From positions 124,001-188,000 of the forward strand of contig JAGPYM010000033.1 in assembly GCA_020736575.1 (NCBI GenBank): a stretch of DNA of 64,000 nt. Reading direction: 5' to 3'. The DNA comes from Thelonectria olida. Taxonomy: Eukaryota; Ascomycota; Sordariomycetes; Hypocreales; Nectriaceae. Every line of letters begins with the position of its first letter. Positions within the stretch are counted from its first letter, which is position 1. The position numbers and the translations under genes are program-made. The notes beneath the pieces are model-generated. The model made no database searches. It was not told the origin of the DNA and worked only from the letters and a program-made list of their open reading frames with translations. Below are positions 1 to 10,980 of this stretch, piece by piece.

Positions 1-1531
1 ACTGACAGGTTATCATGCAGGACCTTGCTGAAGGATTTTACAGAGAGTTGGTGATCGGGGTAAAACAGGAAAAGGCCATGTCCTTGGTGTGTGACTCCCT
101 GACGATCTTCCCCCAGTACCGAATCTCATCACAGTATACCATACAAAGATGGTGAGAACGCCTTGCATGGTTCGTGGCCCTCTTCAACCTTGACGCGAGA
201 GGGGTGTCCTTTGGTGGAATGGGTGTGACAACGCGCAACTCGAGAAAGGATGCTCTAAGGATTCCACGGGATCGAGGCTATGAAATCCATATGTCTTCAC
301 TCAAGCCACTATGATAATGCTCACTTCTAGTGCTTCGAAGGTGACGCTATGTTTCTGAGAACTAGGGGGCTTTGAACGTAATCTGAGACGAAAGCAGACT
401 ATTACTTGCATATTTGCCCTAGCAATATACCCGGTCCTTCAACTACGCGATAATAAATCAACAAATTCTCGAGATCCCCCTATGCCCATTTCCCACATGG
501 CATCGACAACTGCGAGGCTATAGAACCAGGTAATTACTTATCCTAGGAACAAGAGAGCTGGTTACTTGAGATTGTGGCAACAGGAGGCAGCAGGATTGGT
601 CCAGCGGAGAGCGATTGACGGCCATCGAGTTGTAGCTAAGGTGAGTTGTCCGCGAGAGAGCTGAAGTTTGATTGGCGATTCGGAGTCAACGCGATCTCTG
701 AGTCTCCACCCGTTGGACTTGAGCTCTCCGGGAGGCGATAGCCCACTGTCCAGCTTAACATGAAGAGAACCCACTGAGTCAACATCAACCTCGTGTGGGG
801 CCAGAGAGCGGCAGCACAAGTACTGATGTTGAGACCAAGTTGACAACTAAGCCCGTAAACAAATGATCAGCCATATGCTTCGGCATACTCTTCGATTCTA
901 TGCCTCTAGAAGTAAAGAATGGTGCGATATAGGCAAGTTCGAGGGGAGCCGCAATCTCTGAACGCAGTGCGAAGAGAACGATTGACGTTACTTCAGCACA
1001 TTCAAGTATCGCAACCCATCTCCACCACGCTTCTTTTATGGTTACAACTGAAAACGAATGGATGATAGCAGTGATCTGGATCATCGCGTCAGAACAACCA
1101 TACAGGTCATCGAAGACTTTAACGGACCTGAATTATGGCAACTCCCAGCCTGTCGACTGGCCAGCCAGTGGACTCTCATGCCAACGGTTCGTAAACTGCC
1201 AGCGCCATGTACGTAGGGCAGCTTGTCGCTAACCATTCCCGTAGCCGGCTGCGCACAGCACATTCCAAACCAATCCGCCGCGTTGAACCACGCTACCTGC
1301 CGCCGAAGAAGCCCTCTGCCGACCCTCGACCCTCTTCGAAAGACAGCGCGTGCACGGAAAAGCTCTCGATCGCCCTCGAAACGATCAGTATCTGGTTCTG
1401 TATCCCCGAATATAAGGACTTAGAGATCGGTCAGCCTTCGATCGAAGAAGATAATCTTCTCAACATGGTTACGCCTTCCCAAGAGAACATCCAGGCCGAA
1501 CGATCCAAATGCATCATTGCCAGGTTTCGAG
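1..1531. other. Left edge, no confident gene
   Basis: No complete gene could be read here. A minus-strand open stretch at 785-1084 has a hydrophobic, membrane-like composition and could be the end of a fungal integral membrane protein, but no family is recognisable. Plus-strand open stretches between 1207 and 1530 are Arg/Ser/Pro rich and could be upstream exons of the small gene that follows. They are not shared with the second copy of that gene, whose homology starts only at about 1532. Confidence 0.3.
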
Positions 1532-2044
1532 ATTCGTGTCTCGCGGCAGCTCGCCAGTGTGCTGTCTCGGGCATGTGCAGCGACACCTGGCGAGGATACA
1601 CCACTCGACATACGAACCAAGCTGGCCAAATTATCAAGTCCAAGTGTGTTAGAGTCACCTTCTCGGTCACGAAACCCGGACAGCCAGGCTGGTCAAAATA
1701 CTTCCGGTGATCCGTCCAAGCGGGCTCGAAATACACAGCCGGGGGGAGAGCAGCACGTTTCTGGGTCAACAGATGATTCATTGTCAGACGGCGATATCGT
1801 ACCTTCCTCTCCGCGTGGTAGACCAATGTTAAGAACGGATGACTGGGAACGGCACGAAGTTGAAACACTTGGCTTTGATTGGCCACGCAAGCGTAAACGA
1901 CTGCACTCTGTGGACGAACCTTTTATCGCCCACTATGATAGTTACATGACACCTGATAATGTGGAGGAGTTTCTAGCTGATGTTAGCTGGGAGTTGACCA
2001 AGGTCGCGAGACGTTCGTATCAAAACGAAAGGCCAAAGAGTTGA
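1532..2044 (+). CDS. Unknown protein, duplicated gene copy 1
   Basis: An open frame of about 170 codons encodes a hydrophilic, probably disordered Ser/Pro-rich N-terminal half and a charged C-terminal half with a basic run (PRKRKR) that could be a nuclear localisation signal. No family is recognised. The same protein is read on the minus strand at 39489-40001 with mostly conservative differences, which suggests that the frame was under constraint before or after duplication. Neither copy has an ATG at the start of the shared frame, so an upstream exon is probably missing or lies in 1207-1530. It ends TGA-free with a TGA stop after a Lys-Ser terminus. Confidence 0.4.
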   Translation: MRVSRQLASVLSRACAATPGEDTPLDIRTKLAKLSSPSVLESPSRSRNPDSQAGQNTSGDPSKRARNTQPGGEQHVSGSTDDSLSDGDIVPSSPRGRPMLRTDDWERHEVETLGFDWPRKRKRLHSVDEPFIAHYDSYMTPDNVEEFLADVSWELTKVARRSYQNERPKS

Positions 2045-3004
2045 TGCACGGGAAGCACAGATCTCTCCAGAGCGCTTACAGCATGGTACTTGGTGTGCTG
2101 GAAGAAAGTCATACGCCTGATAGATACTGTCTGCAACTAGAGTCTACTGGGTTAATGAGACCACGAGAGAATGCAACAAGGAGGTTTTAATATAACGTAG
2201 TGATCATCAATGGCAGCTTGACGTGTTCTATTTTGACCATGAGGAATATATGGACGAGAGATCTCATTAGATACTCTCCTATAATTGTCATTTTCGTACT
2301 GTCAAAGTGTACATCAGAATAACCCAATAGCAAAAGGAAAGAAAATAAACAGAGGGGGGGAAATAGTCAGTCTCAGACCGGAATTTAACACTAAGCGGCG
2401 GTCAAAAAGGTCTTAAGAGGGAGTCGAACCGTCGCTGGCGGAAATAATTAAAAATATTATAATCCGTAGTCATAGCCGTTAACTGACTCGTCATACATTC
2501 AGTTTATATACAAACATATAAGACCCCTCGCCAGTATGTCGTAGCAATGGAGTCGTCTCGTTTTGCTCAGTGAACTCGGTCTGATCAGGTAGAGTAACTG
2601 CATTCCCTCTCTCCTAAAAGCTGTAAGGTGAGATTAGAAAATCGGGTGGCTTAAGCGGCCGTCAGGGCACTTCCCCTTTCGTGGGTCCCGTCTGGACTGG
2701 CACCTCAATCCGCCGACCACGAAGCTCGAGGTACATACTGAAAGAAAGTTCATTACAGGCGAACCACTAGGAGATGCCACATCATGGTCGACAAGCAAGG
2801 GACTTAAAATAACAAGACACATAGATAGAAGGGACAGAAAAAGAAAAAGAATTATTTACTTAAGGTAAGAAAAAAATGGTACAGAGGAGTGTTAGTGGCA
2901 AAAGGTAGGCGTCTTCCTAGATCAACCAACCACGTCGTCAACCAACAGACAGAAAGCCCCCAGTCCTCTGCTCATACGAAACCAAGTCCGGATTTGCATC
3001 GAAG
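2045..3004. other. Duplicated intergenic DNA
   Basis: This stretch of about 960 bp is part of arm 1 and matches 38520-39488 in reverse. It lies between the convergent 3' ends of the small unknown gene and the Myb/GATA gene. It contains short A-rich and G-rich runs (near 2350 and 2870) but no reading frame conserved between the two copies. Confidence 0.6.
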
Positions 3005-4290
3005 TCACGCCCCCTCAGCAGCCAAGTCGGCTTCTCTTCTCTTCTTTCTCCTCTCAGACGCATTACACGTATTGCAGAACCTCTCCCCACTAGGACCCTT
3101 CCTCCATTGATATGTGCTAATTGTGCCGCACCTCTCGCATGGGCCTTTTCTGTTATTATTTCTCTATTTGCACGGCCGTGTTATCTCCTTTTCGACGGGG
3201 CCACTTTGGTGTTCGGCTGGCTCGGAGGCAGGAGGCATATGCCCTTGCAAGCCTAGAGTTCTTAGACTGAGATAGCCTGGGGAAGATTGTGAGAAAGAAG
3301 TTCGCTCCGGGATGTGAGAAAGCCTCGCGGTTTGTTGGAAAATCTCAGGGAGGGCCTAGATTTGGGTTAATAGATCACGGGCAGCATACTAGCCTAGAGG
3401 TATCATACATGGCGGATAGGCGGCAAAGCTCCTGTATACCTGCCCGTTTGCAATGAGAAGCCAGAATCCGGGTGCAGTGAAGGGCCGATTGCCGGAAGTA
3501 AAGACATCTTGGCAGGTGAGACCTTCTCTTGGGGGCGGCTGGCCCTGGATCAAAGCCAATCCGTAGCCCGGCATATAGTAAACTTCGTGAGGATCGGACC
3601 TGATTGATTGAGGAAGTGGAGGACGACTCTCCTCGTAGTGAGAGACGATGTCGCTAGAATCACCTGCTACGGGTGAGGGTCGGCTGTAGATAGCTTGTGG
3701 AGAGGTGGCTCGCAAATGTAGAGGAAAGCTGCCCTGGTACTGCGAGTAAGCGTGACTGGGAGAGGGAGGGTTTTGGTGGTTGGAGTTGTCATCGATATTG
3801 ACAGAAGCGAGAGAAAAAAGAACTCCAATAGCTCGGCGAGCCAAATCAGTTTCACCAAGTTGCCAATGCATGGCGATGGCCATTTCCGCCGCAATCTTGG
3901 CCCACATTTCTGCTTTCAAACTGTTGTCAAGGTTAGCATAAGTCACAAAGGGCATATTTCTTACTAGTCTCGAGGTTAAGTGTTTCTAGATCGGGGTACT
4001 TACCTCTCGTAAACTCTTGAGAGCTTGTCCTCAGGAGCTGCCCATTCCCTTTGTTGTTGAAGATATAGATGGTAAAGGGGCCAACCCATAAGAGTTCAAC
4101 CAGGTAGATTCTCACAGACGTCTTCCCATCTAATTCCACTCTCCTGGAGCTTGATGATAAGCGCATCGTCCTCGAGTGGCCACTTATCTGGATTCTTTAT
4201 GGGCGGCTGATTCCAGCTGCAAGGACGCATACCGCGCCTACTAGCGGGCATTGGGGCTGGTTCAACGACGTCGCAACGGGCGCATAAGTG
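3005..4290 (-). pseudogene. Myb-like plus GATA-type zinc finger factor, copy 1
   Basis: Read from about 4290 down, the frame holds an N-terminal region (MPASRRGMRPCSW) and a Myb/SANT-like segment (KWPLEDDALIIKLQESG, then WEDV). An in-frame TGA near 4110 replaces what is normally Arg after LPG. After an intron comes the conserved block KAEMWAKIAAEMAI and MHWQLGETD, then a Pro/Ser-rich region. The C-terminus is one canonical GATA finger, C-x2-C-x17-C-x2-C (CERCGT, W-R-K-G-P, FCNTC), followed by a basic tail and a TGA at 3005-3007. Relative to copy 2 there is a deletion of about 60 bp and a frameshift near 3510. A TAG just before the finger occurs in both copies and may lie in an unrecognised intron. 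It is probably a transcription factor relic. Confidence 0.7.
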
Positions 4291-4778
4291 AGAGTTGGTT
4301 TGGCGAGGGATGAAGATAGAAGGCTCGACCTCATCGGGATTCTGTCATATGTCGTGCTGTCGAATGAAAAAGGGAAGGTTGGTTACAGGAGACAACCAAG
4401 ATGTATCAGCGTCAATAGTGGTTTAATAGTAAGGAAGGCTAGCAATAAGAAGGTTAGAAAGGGGATAGGTGGGAGGAAGGAGAGAGGGGATGGCCGGGCA
4501 AGATAATTCAGTAGATGGTTCTTGGTCATTTATGGGTCAGCCGAGTACAGGCTACCCCTGCAACTTAATGTCCTAGTTAAGACGTGACGCCTCTGATCCT
4601 TGTTTGTTACCTGAGATACAGTGAGGGTCATTGTAGCTTTATCCAGGTATGCCCTGCAGCCCTCAGCTTGAGGAAATGGCGTTGGCGGCTGAAATCAGTG
4701 ATCACTGGCAACTAATGCACGCATGTAAGAAGAAAGCACTCTATTATTACAGCTGAAAATTTAAACGGCCTTGGAACA
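4291..4778. other. Duplicated intergenic region
   Basis: About 490 bp between the Myb/GATA gene and the 3' end of the methyltransferase remnant. It matches the region around 37073-37450 in the other arm. It has a pyrimidine-rich tract ending in CAG near 4360 (minus strand) that could be a 5' leader splice acceptor. No reading frame is convincing. Confidence 0.5.
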
Positions 4779-5326
4779 CTAAATATCATACAGTCCTATA
4801 GTTGTCAGCATGCCCCGACCGATTGCCCGGCGTTACTTACGTATCTTAGTATCCAGATCACCATAAGTCTCCACCACGGTCCAGTCAGCTTCAGATGCCA
4901 TTTCACGGACCTCAGCCTCTATGTACTTGAAGGATGTAAAGGTCCTGACAGACTGTAGAATATCTCCTGTCGGCTTTCTAGCCATGACGTGGAAGGCGTG
5001 GCGGCTAGGCCGGACATCCACAACACATTGTTGTGACCACATCGGATCGTTGGAAAACAGGCATGTTATCTGCTATCATGGGCCCGAAGTCTAGCAACCG
5101 GTTGAAAGAGTTCGTGTGATAGAAACCTTCGATCTTCTCGACGTCGCCTTGTCCGTCCTGGCCGATAAGTCGAGAAACGGCGACACTGCCCCAACCTTTC
5201 AAGTGATTGATGGCATCGGCCCTTGGAGAATTGGATAAGGTAGACCCGAACGACCAGGCGTGAGCAACAGTCCTTTTTCCTTTCGAGATGCCCGTGGCAA
5301 CACCAAGCGCATCGTCAAAAGTCCCC
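4779..5326 (-). pseudogene. EgtD/EasF-like methyltransferase, C-terminal remnant (copy 1)
   Basis: This is the C-terminal half of an S-adenosylmethionine methyltransferase of the histidine-specific (Methyltransf_33, EgtD/EasF) family. The intact counterpart runs from 36022 to 37072. This copy keeps the Gln codon (CAG, in the IGQDGQGDVE region) that is a stop in copy 2. It has a net deletion of about 7-8 bp near 5060 that shifts the frame before the WSQQCVVDVRPSRH block, and its last exon ends early with TAG. At 5326 the homology stops and Copia sequence begins, removing the N-terminal half and the SAM-binding region. It cannot be functional. Confidence 0.75.
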
Positions 5327-6320
5327 AGGAATGAAAATCTGCAAGCTGATTAAATCGCTTTACGGGCTCAAGCAGGCTCCTCGGCAGTGGCAAATGAAAT
5401 TGACGAGGCCCTAGAATCCCTTGGCTTCAGACAAGTAACGTCTGACACGGCCGTATACTATAATCCCACAACGGGAGTATTTGCCATCACATATGTGGAT
5501 GACTTTCTTATTATGGGCAGCAATAGGAAGCAATCCAAGGGTGCAAAACTCGCCTGGGAGAGATCTTCGCAATGACTGATCTGGCCATGTCAAATATTTT
5601 CTTGGTGTAAGAATCACCCGCGACATGAACTCAGTCTTGAGGAACGCCGACCCATTAATACTCCCTGGAGCGAAATGCGCTCTCAACTCTGCTATCACGA
5701 GAGACACGGACTCCGCTTCCCCGAGCGAACGGGAAGACTACAGTTCCAAGACTGGCTCTCTCATATACGGAATGACACAGACCAGACCCGACCTAGCTTT
5801 TCTTCTTTCAGTTCTTTCAAGATGAATGGCAAACCCCTCATCTTCGCATTCACAACTTGCCAAGAGAGGGCTTCGCTTCTTGCAGAAGACAAGACAGTAC
5901 GGCCTGGTGCTTGGGGGGCGTCAAGAAAGACAAAGACATTGTCTGGAACATTATCGCTTGGGCTGATTCCGATTGGAAAGGCGACAGATCAACGGGAAGA
6001 TCGATCTTCGGCTGGCCAGTTCAACTCAAAGGATCTACGGTTTCCTGGAGAGTTAAACGACGCGAAACTGTAGCCCTCTCTACCACTGAGGCCGATACAC
6101 GGTTCTCTCCCAATGCACCAGAGAATTAGCCTGGATCAGAAACCTATTCTTCGAATCGACGCAATTGGAGTTGGTCCATGCCCAGTTGAAGAAGGCGGTC
6201 GTCTTCTCTGGAGCACTGAAGTCCACGATGACTCTGTGCCCCGGAGTCAAGGTGGATGGTGGCGTGTTGGAAGAATTAAGGTTTCCCCTTGACTTCACGA
6301 CACTGATATCATGACACAAA
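5327..6320 (+). mobile_element. Ty1/Copia retrotransposon fragment (RT and RNase H)
   Basis: Broken frames encode the C-terminal part of a Copia polyprotein. The reverse transcriptase shows the family motif SLYGLKQAPRQW near 5350, then ITYVDDFLIMG (the YVDD catalytic box) near 5490, and YFLGVRITRDM near 5610. The RNase H region gives WADSDWKGD near 5970 and ALSTTEAD near 6085, followed by ELAWIRNLFFE. Several frameshifts and a TGA near 5577 separate these blocks. No LTR, gag, protease or integrase is visible. Its left edge is the breakpoint of the inverted duplication, so the element, or a double-strand break within it, may have been involved in that rearrangement. This is inference. Confidence 0.85.
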
Positions 6321-6599
6321 CTCTTAAAGAAGTCCTAGATGATGGCGACCTGGTAGGATTCAGGCTCATATTGGAATATAAAACAGAGCCTCTTCACGTT
6401 AATTAAAAAATATAATTGCAATTAATATAAGGCCTACTTTTTAATCAAGTGCACTTAGCACCCCTGCGCAATCCAACAACAATTCCGACGCCGTTAGCAA
6501 GATCGCGACCATATCGGGACCGTCATCATTCCTTGCAGTCATACACGTCGTTCCGGGATACTAGGAATACCATCAGCCGCCTCCCCGAAGCCTCAAACT

Positions 6600-7046
6600 T
6601 TGCCGCAACCAGGAACAGACGAGTTTGATAACGCACCAATAACTTCCACAGACATTCCTGATGAAAATGATGAGATAACGCCCGCCGAGTACCATGAGTG
6701 GCCCTTTCAAGGTACGGCAAAATACATTACTGTTGGTAATAAGACGGTGTTCAATTTGGAGTTTTCCATCCCTTGCGGTCTGGGAGATGCAAGTCTGGCG
6801 ATGAACGAGGTTGATCTCGAATCAACGACATCAGTGCCAGGTCACTTGGTGGCCTATCAGAGGGAAGCACGGTCAAAAGTGTCGTCTTTAGGTTTAGAGT
6901 CGCCTGGTAATAAGTGGGCGCCGGAAGAGGACTATATAGTATGCAGTACAAGACGAAAGGGCTGCTCCTAGGATGAGATTCAAGGAAAACTTCCACATCG
7001 ATCTAAGGGCACGATACAGGTTCGGTATTCGACCAAGCTTAAATGA
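6600..7046 (+). pseudogene. Myb/SANT-domain protein relic
   Basis: An acidic frame leads into a C-terminal SANT-like helix-turn-helix: KWAPEEDYIVCSTRRKGCS, then a TAG, then DEIQGKLPHRS and TIQVRYSTKLK, ending with TGA at 7044-7046. In this domain class the residue at the TAG is normally Trp (CSW-E-I). The change TGG to TAG is CpA to TpA on the opposite strand, as RIP produces. The rest of the domain is well conserved, so inactivation may be recent. The upstream start is unclear. It is possibly the tail of a larger DNA-binding protein. Confidence 0.6.
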
Positions 7047-7124
7047 TTGGCCGATCCCGTGGATAGAGTGATGTTCAGCTTCGGCGGCCTAACCGGCGAT
7101 CCTCTAAAAGTTAATAGAAGGTTA

Positions 7125-7559
7125 ACGTATGTGATAAGCATGCGCCGCATCCAAGTATGCGCCGCACTTATACTGTACAGCTAAAAGTGTAAGTTTTAAA
7201 ATTTCTAAAACGGGCTATATAGCCCTAAAATTTCTATAAAATTAATTTAATATATTTAACTAAAAAAGTCATAATTTAATATTTTTTTTAATTTTTTATT
7301 TAATTTATTTAACTTTTTAAAAATAAAAATACGAAAAAAAACAGTGCAAATAAGATTTTTCTAAATAACTTTTTAAGAAAATTTCCTAATAATTCAGGAA
7401 AATTTATACTTATTATTATATACTCTATAAATTCAGTTTTAAAGTAATAGCTAATTTTAGCTTAACTTGAATTTTTAAGAACTTTTTTAAAATCGCGATT
7501 TAAGGTGAAAATCAGAGTGCGGCGCATACTTGGATGCGGCGCATGCTTATCACATACGT
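7125..7559. mobile_element. MITE with 44-bp perfect terminal inverted repeats
   Basis: The ends are perfect 44-bp inverted repeats (ACGTATGTGATAAGCATGCG... at the left, its reverse complement at the right). They are flanked by TA at 7123-7124 and 7560-7561, as for Tc1/mariner/pogo insertions. Each repeat contains ATGCGCCGCA twice, spaced by TCCAAGT. The interior of about 350 bp is extremely AT rich with no coding capacity, in sharp contrast to the GC-rich ends. It is a non-autonomous DNA element. Confidence 0.85.
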
Positions 7560-7579
7560 TACGAGATATATAACTACCA

Positions 7580-8419
7580 TGAACTACTGAATGCATATTA
7601 CGTGATCGGCCTCGTGACATCGTTCCCCCGCCCTGAAGTCCCATTCACGACTGGTTGATAGACGTGTCGCTGGGAGCGACGCGAGACCAATCAGATCAAA
7701 CTGGTCGGTGTCCTCCTCGTCCGGATCTTTGCCTTTCTTCTCCCGAAAAAACCTCCGCATGGTCTTAACCACCTTATGACGCGTCTCGACACGTGCCTAC
7801 TGTCCATCGTGATACTTTTACTCGAGGCGATTTAATTTATCCGCCTTTTCTTCGTGTGAGTCGATGACTGAGGCGAGTTCTTCGTCGACCTTGGCGAGGT
7901 CCTTGGCAAGACGCTGTTGGAGATCGCTGAGTTGACTCCGACGTCTGGTCAAGTTGCCAAGCTCAGTCTTGACGTCTGTCGTGGCGCGTCTGAACTCCCG
8001 GTCGGCAACAGCCTGGTCGGCGTCCTACTGTTGACGTAGGTTGGCCAGAAGTTTCTTTCCGTCTCATCAGACTGACTTGTGTTCATCCGCGGGGGGAGCC
8101 TCCCAAGCGGCGGCCTCCTCGGCGCTAGTCACGCCGAGTTGGTTGTGACGCGAACTGGAAAAAAACAGCAGGACGGGAGCAGACCTCCTCGCGGTGCGCG
8201 GCGTGTGTAGCTACAGTGCGTACACGGTGCGTGGTATTCTGCAGCTGGGCGCCCTGAGGCTGCGAAGCAGAAGAAGGCGCACCTTGCTGCTGCGGGTTGG
8301 CGACTGGGGGGTTGGAAAACGGGAGGATCGCTATTTCCACCGACCATCAGAGCAGCGGGCACAGGTGGAACGGGTGGGGTGTCTTGCTCCCCCAGCAAAA
8401 TTTTTCCCTTTGCATGCAT
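7580..8419 (-). pseudogene. Coiled-coil protein relic
   Basis: From about 8150 down to 7600 one frame encodes a charged, heptad-like region (LGNLTRRRSQLSDLQQRL, KVDEELASVIDSHEEKADKL, then MRRFFREKKGKD). It is interrupted by stops that look like former Gln and Arg codons (TAG after QQ, TAA after LE, TAG after GQ, a TGA pair near 8070). The upstream part (8130-8419) is Pro/Gln/Ala rich in a shifted frame. No family is recognised. The long in-phase coiled coil argues for a real former gene, and the stop pattern again suggests RIP. Confidence 0.4.
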
Positions 8420-9326
8420 CGCTAGGAACGGACAGGGTGGACATGGCGGTCCGACTAGCTTTTCTTATCATTTGCGTAGGGACAAACAAGGGGTTGCAGC
8501 TTTCATCAACTATGTCCCCACCTTGCCATTTGCCATTCGATCCAATCCGAGTTTCGAATTGAAGTCCCACACCCACTATTTCGCCCTTGTCGGGCTGGTG
8601 TTGCCACCCACCAACAGGCGGTGCGAGCAACGATCAAATTTGCGATGAAGACGGGAAGCTAGAAGAAAGCGATTCAAGGAGAGAGGGTGGGGCTTTATTT
8701 TGTGGTCAGGATCAACACGGCGGAAGTGTAAATAGCATAGCGTCTTCCAGGGCCCTATGAGATCCGTTCTCCCGGGCGTAATAAATCTACTACTACTACT
8801 AATACCTGCGATCTGGCCCGTGCACGCCCGAAGTCCCTCCAATTTCCCCTCCCGGGCGTAATAAATTCCATCCATCTATCCAACCCTTTGGCTGTCGTTG
8901 CTTCCGCACGCTACTACTTCCTAGACTACTCCTTAGATCACTATCTGCTAGCTTTGTGTCTTTCTCTATCTTCCTTTAAGACAGATGCGGCTGCCATCCC
9001 TGCTATTGTGCTGATCTTACAATTCAAGCCTAACCCTAACCCTTGCGACCGCGAGGAGGTCCCTCATGGTTGTGGGATCAACGGGGCACGAAGACGGACG
9101 GCTTTCACATATAACTCCAGGCATTAGACAAAAATTTGTACAGTAGAAGCAATTTCGGAGGGAGGCTACCTCATTTGCTCTACTTGAGATCAATACGCTC
9201 CATGCTCTCATTATCCAGTCCTCACCTTGCTTCCGATCTTGCTCTCACAGTTTCTCACACTCCCACTAATTTTCTCCGTTGCTAGCTCTTTTCTCATATG
9301 TCTTTAGGTCGTGAGTATAGCTATCT
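8420..9326. other. Non-coding region with LINE-like 3' ends and a telomere-like motif
   Basis: No convincing gene. The motif CCCGGGCGTAATAAAT occurs twice on the plus strand, near 8773 and 8853. It matches the 3'-terminal motif of the LINEs in this window (GCCGGGCGTAATAAAT before their TTGTA-type tails). Here the tails are different short repeats, (CTA)n and TCCATCCATC. These may be tiny truncated retroelement 3' ends. At 9031-9042 there is a two-unit telomere-like TAACCCTAACCC, too short to mean much alone. Confidence 0.4.
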
Positions 9327-10980
9327 TTACATCTGAGATCTATTAATCATCTGCTTTAACTGCTGAGCTTTTCTCATTAACCTCTGCTCTCGTTCTTGAA
9401 TTTCGTCAAACGACCGACCCAGCAGACCCTCATCTAAATTTTTGTTTCCCATCAAAGATCTTTTCCAGCCTTCTATGCCCCTAGAATTTGATTCGTCATC
9501 GTCCACCTTGTCGGTGTCTCTATTCTCAGGTTCGCAGACCGTGAATGCTTTGTGCACCTGGCCGAGCAGATATATCACGGTCTGAATAGACAAGGATGCC
9601 TTTAGCATCGAGTTGATGTTACCCAGATTGCCCCCATATGTGATGTCGGATAAGGATCCCCAGATTTTATTCTCGGCATATAAACAGTGGATGGCGATTT
9701 CAAAGGAGAACAATAACTGGGTATAACACCCCAGCAACAGGAAAGCAACTGCAGACTCTGGCATGCTAGGGGCATATGATCGTGGTTCGACATTTACCCA
9801 ATCATCAACACTTGGTGCTGATGAGTGGACAGGGTCATCATATTCATCGTCGCCAACAGGTGAGGAAGCCTCTGTCCCTGTAGATGTAGAGCATCGGCTG
9901 GGCCTAATAAAAACACGAGGTAGGGTTTGTCGTGCCACATTAATGAGATCCCCCGAAAAGTCCACAGTTTCTTTGACGATGTTGCAACCGGATGAAGTGG
10001 GAGCTTCGGAGTTGGCGCTGACTGGGGCTGTTGATCTGTACTTTTCCGAAGATCGGAGCATCCTGGCGCTGAGGTCGGATAGTTTCAGGAGGCAAGAAGT
10101 AGAAGACCAATCTGGTAGCGAAACTGGGGGCGGAGCAGAGGGCTTCTTCTGTATATTCTTTTTGCTCGGTGACGCATTCTCGGATATGTTGGCGAACATA
10201 TGATCCTCGTGTTTGTCTTTCAATCTAGACATTCCTCCAGTTAGATCGAACATGTTCGTCGTGTCATGAGGGAACTGAAAGGTGGGGAGACCGAGATCTA
10301 TGTCGATGTCATGGGGGAATGGCTCGTATATGACCTTGCAGGTTGTTAGCCGTGATGTTTCCCTTAATGGGAAGGGCTCGGTGAAATAGTAGTAGCCTTC
10401 TAGAGCATGATTTGTGACGTACCGCTTCTGGTCCTGGGAAGTTGTTCGCAGCAGAGTCCAGCGTTCCATCGGACCAAGCAGGGTGAGCCCGCCACCCAGC
10501 TTTATTCTGATCTACGCCATCACTGTCACGCGAGGTTTGATGCAGAAGTGGCTCCAAGACAGGGCTGTCTGTGCCTGATAGGTTATTTTCTGGATCACAG
10601 TGAAGGGATTGATCCATCGAATCAGTAGATGTAAGCTCGCTTTGCTGCAGTGATGAATCCGGGCCAAGGTCGAAGACGTCGATGAGGCTGTTTCCTCCTG
10701 CTGGTGGGGACTTTCTCAACTCTCGGTGATGATCATGGCGATGTGATACCTCCGCGAGTTCTGCGGGTGTTGGAGGGGTTGCTTTTCTCTTCGCAGGTCG
10801 ACCAACCTTGCCTCGCTCACTGACAATACACGCGGCCCCGGCCTTGCGGCATCGAGAACATGGCTCATCTAGTCCACCCTTGTCAAGCTCGCTTGACCGA
10901 GGACACCGCAACTTCAGGGAATGGCACCGGTTGCAGGCGAACCGGAGGGCTTTCTCGGGAGCCAACGCAGCGGGGCTCAT
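9327..10980 (-). CDS. Zn2Cys6 transcription factor
   Basis: Two exons (10423-10980 and 9327-10334) with an 88-bp GTACGT...AAG intron (10335-10422) that has GCTAAC upstream of the acceptor. The N-terminus has a binuclear zinc cluster at about residues 15-52: C-x2-C-x6-C, a longer loop, then C-x2-C-x6-C (ACNRCHSLKLRC, PCSRCRKAGAAC). A basic stretch (GRPAKRK) follows. The 520-residue protein is otherwise Ser/Pro rich, with a C-terminal half (MPESAVAFLLLGCYTQLLFS and after) resembling the AflR-type regulatory region of secondary-metabolism regulators. The ATG at 10980 directly precedes the finger. No biosynthetic cluster is evident beside it, so its target is unknown. Confidence 0.85.

Larger units (their letters stand above)
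1532..5326. repeat. Inverted segmental duplication, arm 1
   Basis: This 3.8-kb block is repeated in reverse orientation at 36499-40001. Similarity is high over genes, introns and intergenic DNA, with scattered substitutions and indels, so this is duplicated chromosomal sequence and not a transposon. Arm 1 keeps about 480 bp of the Myb-encoding part of the transcription factor gene that arm 2 has lost. Arm 1 ends abruptly at 5326, where a Copia reverse-transcriptase fragment begins. In arm 2 the methyltransferase gene continues beyond the matching point. Confidence 0.9.

Noticed and set aside
9031..9042. Chromosome end
   Set aside because: Only two telomere-like units, embedded in ordinary sequence on both sides; not a telomere.
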